From Phlebopus portentosus (Eukaryota; Basidiomycota; Agaricomycetes; Boletales; Boletinellaceae): 64,000 nt of DNA. The position numbers were made by a program, and so were the translations under genes. The notes under the pieces were generated by a model, which was given only the letters and a program-made list of their open reading frames with translations, ran no database searches and had not been told where the DNA came from. Shown here piece by piece: positions 60,799 through 64,000 of this stretch (positions are counted from its first letter, which is position 1; each line of letters starts with the position of its first letter). The DNA is taken from assembly GCA_037892935.1 (NCBI GenBank), contig JAYXKI010000018.1, positions 434,001 through 498,000 of the forward strand, read 5' to 3'.

Positions 60799-63452
60799 CT
60801 ACTGCCCATGCTCAGGGACATGGACAGAAAGCTTTGGCGCAGCTAACTTTTCTATATGTTTCTATTGAATGGTCGGAATCATAATTAAGCCACTTTTGCA
60901 AATCGGCTTCCAGCGAATAAGCGCTCACCCTGATCCATTTTTCTCGCTGATCCGGAATGTGGTCAAAAATCGTATATCGCCTGTCGTTCTGGGAAAGAAG
61001 AAAGGTAAGTTGAAAGGGTCTGCCAAATACACAAAAACGCGCTACAAACCTTGAGAACTCTTTCGATCTCCCGCACATCCACACTCTTTGCCAGGGCTTT
61101 CAAATCGACTTTTCCGGTTTCATCTTCTTCCCCTGGAAGGTCTTCCGCACCGATCTCGACTTTCATGGAACCTTCAGCTTCCTCGCGCATCTTGCGCACG
61201 CGTCCCCAAAACTCCACAAACGAGTTCTCGTTAAGCATCTGCTGGAATTCGCGTTCGGCACGGCTGATTCGTTCGTGGCGCCAACGCCGGTATTCACGTC
61301 TAAGAGCGTCGATATCTTTATCGAGACCTAGCTTCTGAGCCGGAAGAGATGTTTGGATGGAGGTGAGCGGCAGCTCGGAGAATTCTGTGTTCAGCGTCAG
61401 AGCGTGCGCCTCAAAAAGGGAGTGGAGTGCTTCAAGATGCTTGTTTCGTAATGCATCAACGTGCTTATTGAACAGGACTTGTTGAGCGGAGAACGGAAGT
61501 GCTGAGTGAATGAATCTCGGATCTGTCCTGAGTTGCTCCAGGGACGATTTCCAAGTAGCCTAGTGATAAAGCCGAGTAAATATCAATCTGCGGGACAAGT
61601 ATGATCGTACCGTTGGCTCCCGAATTGCGTCAGTCAACAATGTGCTAAGAATGATCAAACTCGTCATTAGCGCCAGTGGCCTACCACACATCGGAAAGAT
61701 AACTGAAAGCTTGGCGCACATGAACTCCAATTCACTCTCCTCGTGCGTCAGAGCCCTTCGGGACCGGGTCATTTCTGCCTCTACCCGCTCGCGTTCACGC
61801 TTGACCTGCTCCTCGCGCTCTCTCACTGCACGTTCCTTTCGTTCCTTGTTCCTACGTTGTTGATCATCCCTATTTGGTCCTGAAAACTGGGCTTTAGTGG
61901 AAGTTGACGGAAAACTCGCACTACTCGAAAGCGATTTCTTGTAAGTATTGAAAAGTTCTTCTCGAAGGGACGATGAACCAATAGCATCATATCGAGGGTC
62001 TTTGTCAAGACCCCGTTTGACGTCCTTCCAAGAGGAAGATTCAGCGACTCGCGCCTTTTCTTTCAATAACATAAAGAAGTCTGCTTCGGCCTTCTCTGCA
62101 GCTTTGCGTTTCTCTGATGAAAATGGGTATGAACTCGCTAGTCGCCAAAAAGCGGTAGATTTACTCACGCTCTCCAAGCTCCTTGAGCCACTCCCTGAAT
62201 CGTTTCTCGCGCTCGCGATCGTCTCGACCCCACCCGTAAAACCGTCGATCCTTCTTCCATGTCCGCCGCCATTCTGTCCAACTCGTGCGCGTGCTCTTCA
62301 CCTCTTCACGGAGAAGTTTATCAAACTCTGCTTTCGAGTCCCTCTTTTCCTCGGTAGCCGTGGCATTCTGTGCAGCCACTTTTGCTTGTCGTAGCTCACG
62401 TGCGCGGTCACGACAATACTCGTCGAATGCCTCCTTCCTGGCAGAGACGGATGGCAACAGCACATATCTAGGGTCCGTAACGAATTGTGGAAGAGCGGTA
62501 TCCCAAGGTAAAAGAGGATTGATGTCTTTCTCGCCCAGAAGTGTCTATTACTGTGTCAATAAGAACTCTGGGTGCCATTGCTTGATTTACCTTGAACAAA
62601 GCCTTTGCTTCATCAATAGAGAGGTCCACGCGATTCGGCATGTTGATGGCTAGGTTGCCTTTCTCATTCTCCTTGCGCTTCAACTCTGCTTCCTCGCGCT
62701 TTTGAGCTTCCTCCTCTTCCTTCCTGCGCCATTCCACTTCTTCCGCTTCTCTTGCCAGTTGTTCAGCAGCCTCTCTCTGCCAATCTTCCTCGTCCTCGTC
62801 CTCCCCGCTGAATGTATACTGTTCGTCGTCTGCATCTTCCACTCGAGCCTTCTTTGATACAGAAACCTCCTCTACCGGCTCGGACTTAGCTTTACGCTTT
62901 GCTGCCACGTCAACTTCAACCTCGTTCTTCACCCTTTCTATTTCTTTCTCGACGGCAAGTCTGTGTTCTTGTTGCTCCGGTGGTTTCTTATGCGATTCCT
63001 TCTCTTCCTTCTCCCTTTCCTCCCGTTCCATCTGGGCAACAGCATCCTTGATTTCGTCTGGGACAGTCCACACGCTTTCTTTTCGTTCCGTGTGCGTGTA
63101 GAAAACGTGCCCTGCATTTGTTATTACACGTAGCCAAGGAGTTCCAGGGATAGGCATCTTTATTTTTGGTTTCTCCTTTTTCTTCTCTTCTTTTGCATCG
63201 GAAGGAGCGGCATGCTGAGGCGGAACTGAACCGGGAGCAAATGGCGGAATATAAATATGAAAGGCGGGAAGCGGTCTGACATACGCCGATTCTTTAGATA
63301 CCGCATTGTAATAGTAATGCTGTCCTCCGGGCGCTGATTTTTGCATCATGATCAATAAAATAGCACTGTCCGAAAAGCGACCTGAATATACCTATATGCT
63401 CCGTCCATCCCGGAGGCAATGGAGGAGCATTATGATTGGAAGGAGCCGCCAT
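60799..63452 (-). CDS. WW/FF-domain protein, PRP40/TCERG1/URN1-like splicing factor
   Basis: Eight exons (63392-63452, 62591-63333, 62169-62544, 61720-62113, 61611-61644, 61050-61559, 60929-60988, 60799-60861) give 746 residues. WW1 is LPPGWTEHIAPGGQHYYYNA with ...YVRPLP (residues 11-43, completed across intron 1); WW2 is PWLRVITNAGHVFYTHTERK to VWTVP (about 84-115). A Lys/Glu-rich linker and coiled coil follow. FF-type repeats are at about 262-320 (ALFKTLLGEKDINPLLPW), 395-455 (DFFMLLKEKARVAESSSWKD), 518-580 (LLTDAIREPTATWKSSLEQL) and 640-725 (FQQMLNENSFVEFWGRV). Such proteins link the RNA polymerase II C-terminal domain and U1 snRNP or elongation factors through WW and FF repeats, acting in the nucleus. 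Two WW plus four FF is richer than yeast URN1, so TCERG1/PRP40 type is likelier. Confidence 0.9.
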
Positions 63453-64000
63453 GTTGCTGGACGAGATCCAATCGCTGAATGAAAAAATTACTCGGAACTC
63501 TTATCGGCGAACACGGGCGGCTGAATAGCTTAGCCCGGTGGAGCGCAGATAATTCGAGATGAGTCCTGTGGTCCGACCGAGCACTGTCATGGAGGTTGGA
63601 ATCAAGATGACCGTTCTCTAACCGAGTGAGTGACAACAACACGAAGGGATCACATGCACGTGCCGTTATCAGGCCATGGTGGTGACACGTGCTTCTTTGC
63701 TTCCTCTATTTCTTCGATGCGCAGCATGGATTTATCTTGAATAGTTACAGAGGTTTTTTTTTTCTTATTTCTTTTGTGTGTGTATGTGTATGTATGTTAT
63801 TTAACTTTCCTCCGATTTGACTTCTTATGACATTTTCACTTGATAATTCATTCTTGCAACTCCATTCGAGAAAGTAGAGATTGCCATACAACTCAGGATC
63901 GAACTAGCACTCGCCAAAACGAGCATATCACTTATTTTCATTAATTTGTATGACAGAGACTTTTATGTCTACGCAGCATTTCAAATAATGTAAATTCTAT
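63453..64000. other. intergenic, upstream of WW/FF gene
   Basis: Promoter side of the WW/FF gene. Contains a T-rich run and a GT/AT microsatellite-like stretch (about 63750-63800). No gene seen to the window end. Confidence 0.45.

Overview
The window looks like nuclear DNA of a filamentous basidiomycete, most likely an Agaricomycete. Genes are split by many 45-65 bp GT-AG introns with CTRAY branch points, they lie on both strands, and the set is typical of these fungi: phosducin-like protein, fungal cyanamide hydratase, GH13 maltase, PEBP, F-box-like protein, WW/FF splicing factor. No prokaryotic signal, rRNA, tRNA or CRISPR array was found. Exon coordinates were built by hand from reading frame, splice signals and phase; where a full gene model is given, the exon lengths sum to a multiple of three.

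Left part (1-14 kb): a phosducin-like gene (-), a TA-flanked MITE, a decayed pepsin-like protease gene (+), an intact six-exon cyanamide hydratase (-), a second nearly intact pepsin-like gene (+) with one frameshift, and a dual-specificity/tyrosine phosphatase (-).

Centre (14-46.3 kb): a tandem array of one gene family, all on the minus strand and repeated about every 3.1 kb. I number the copies zf-0 to zf-9. Five (zf-1, -2, -3, -5, -8) have intact five-exon frames of 487-504 residues. zf-7 is open but lacks a zinc ligand. zf-4 and zf-6 are freshly broken pseudogenes, and zf-0 and zf-9 are decayed relics at the edges. The proteins have an acidic/hydrophobic N-terminus, a basic KRKR-type patch, three atypical C2H2 fingers and a terminal KRARRF-like tail, which suggests nuclear DNA- or RNA-binding proteins. 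I do not recognise the family. Each full-length copy carries a pair of CGCGACGCG-like motifs about 125 and 185 bp upstream of its ATG. A 5.5-kb insertion carrying a captured, intron-containing fragment of a nuclear-pore TPR/MLP1 gene destroys the 5' end of zf-6. A 163-bp TTA-flanked MITE sits in the next spacer. A second TA-flanked MITE lies just outside the array.

Right part (46.3-64 kb): about 3 kb without a supported gene, a 12-exon GH13 alpha-glucosidase (+), a PEBP gene (-), an intronless F-box/LRR-like gene (+), an NAD(P)-binding atypical SDR (-) and a WW/FF-domain splicing/transcription factor (-). These look like ordinary single-copy genes. The unusual content is the expanding and decaying zinc-finger cluster with its mobile elements, and the two pepsin-like genes that lack a signal peptide.
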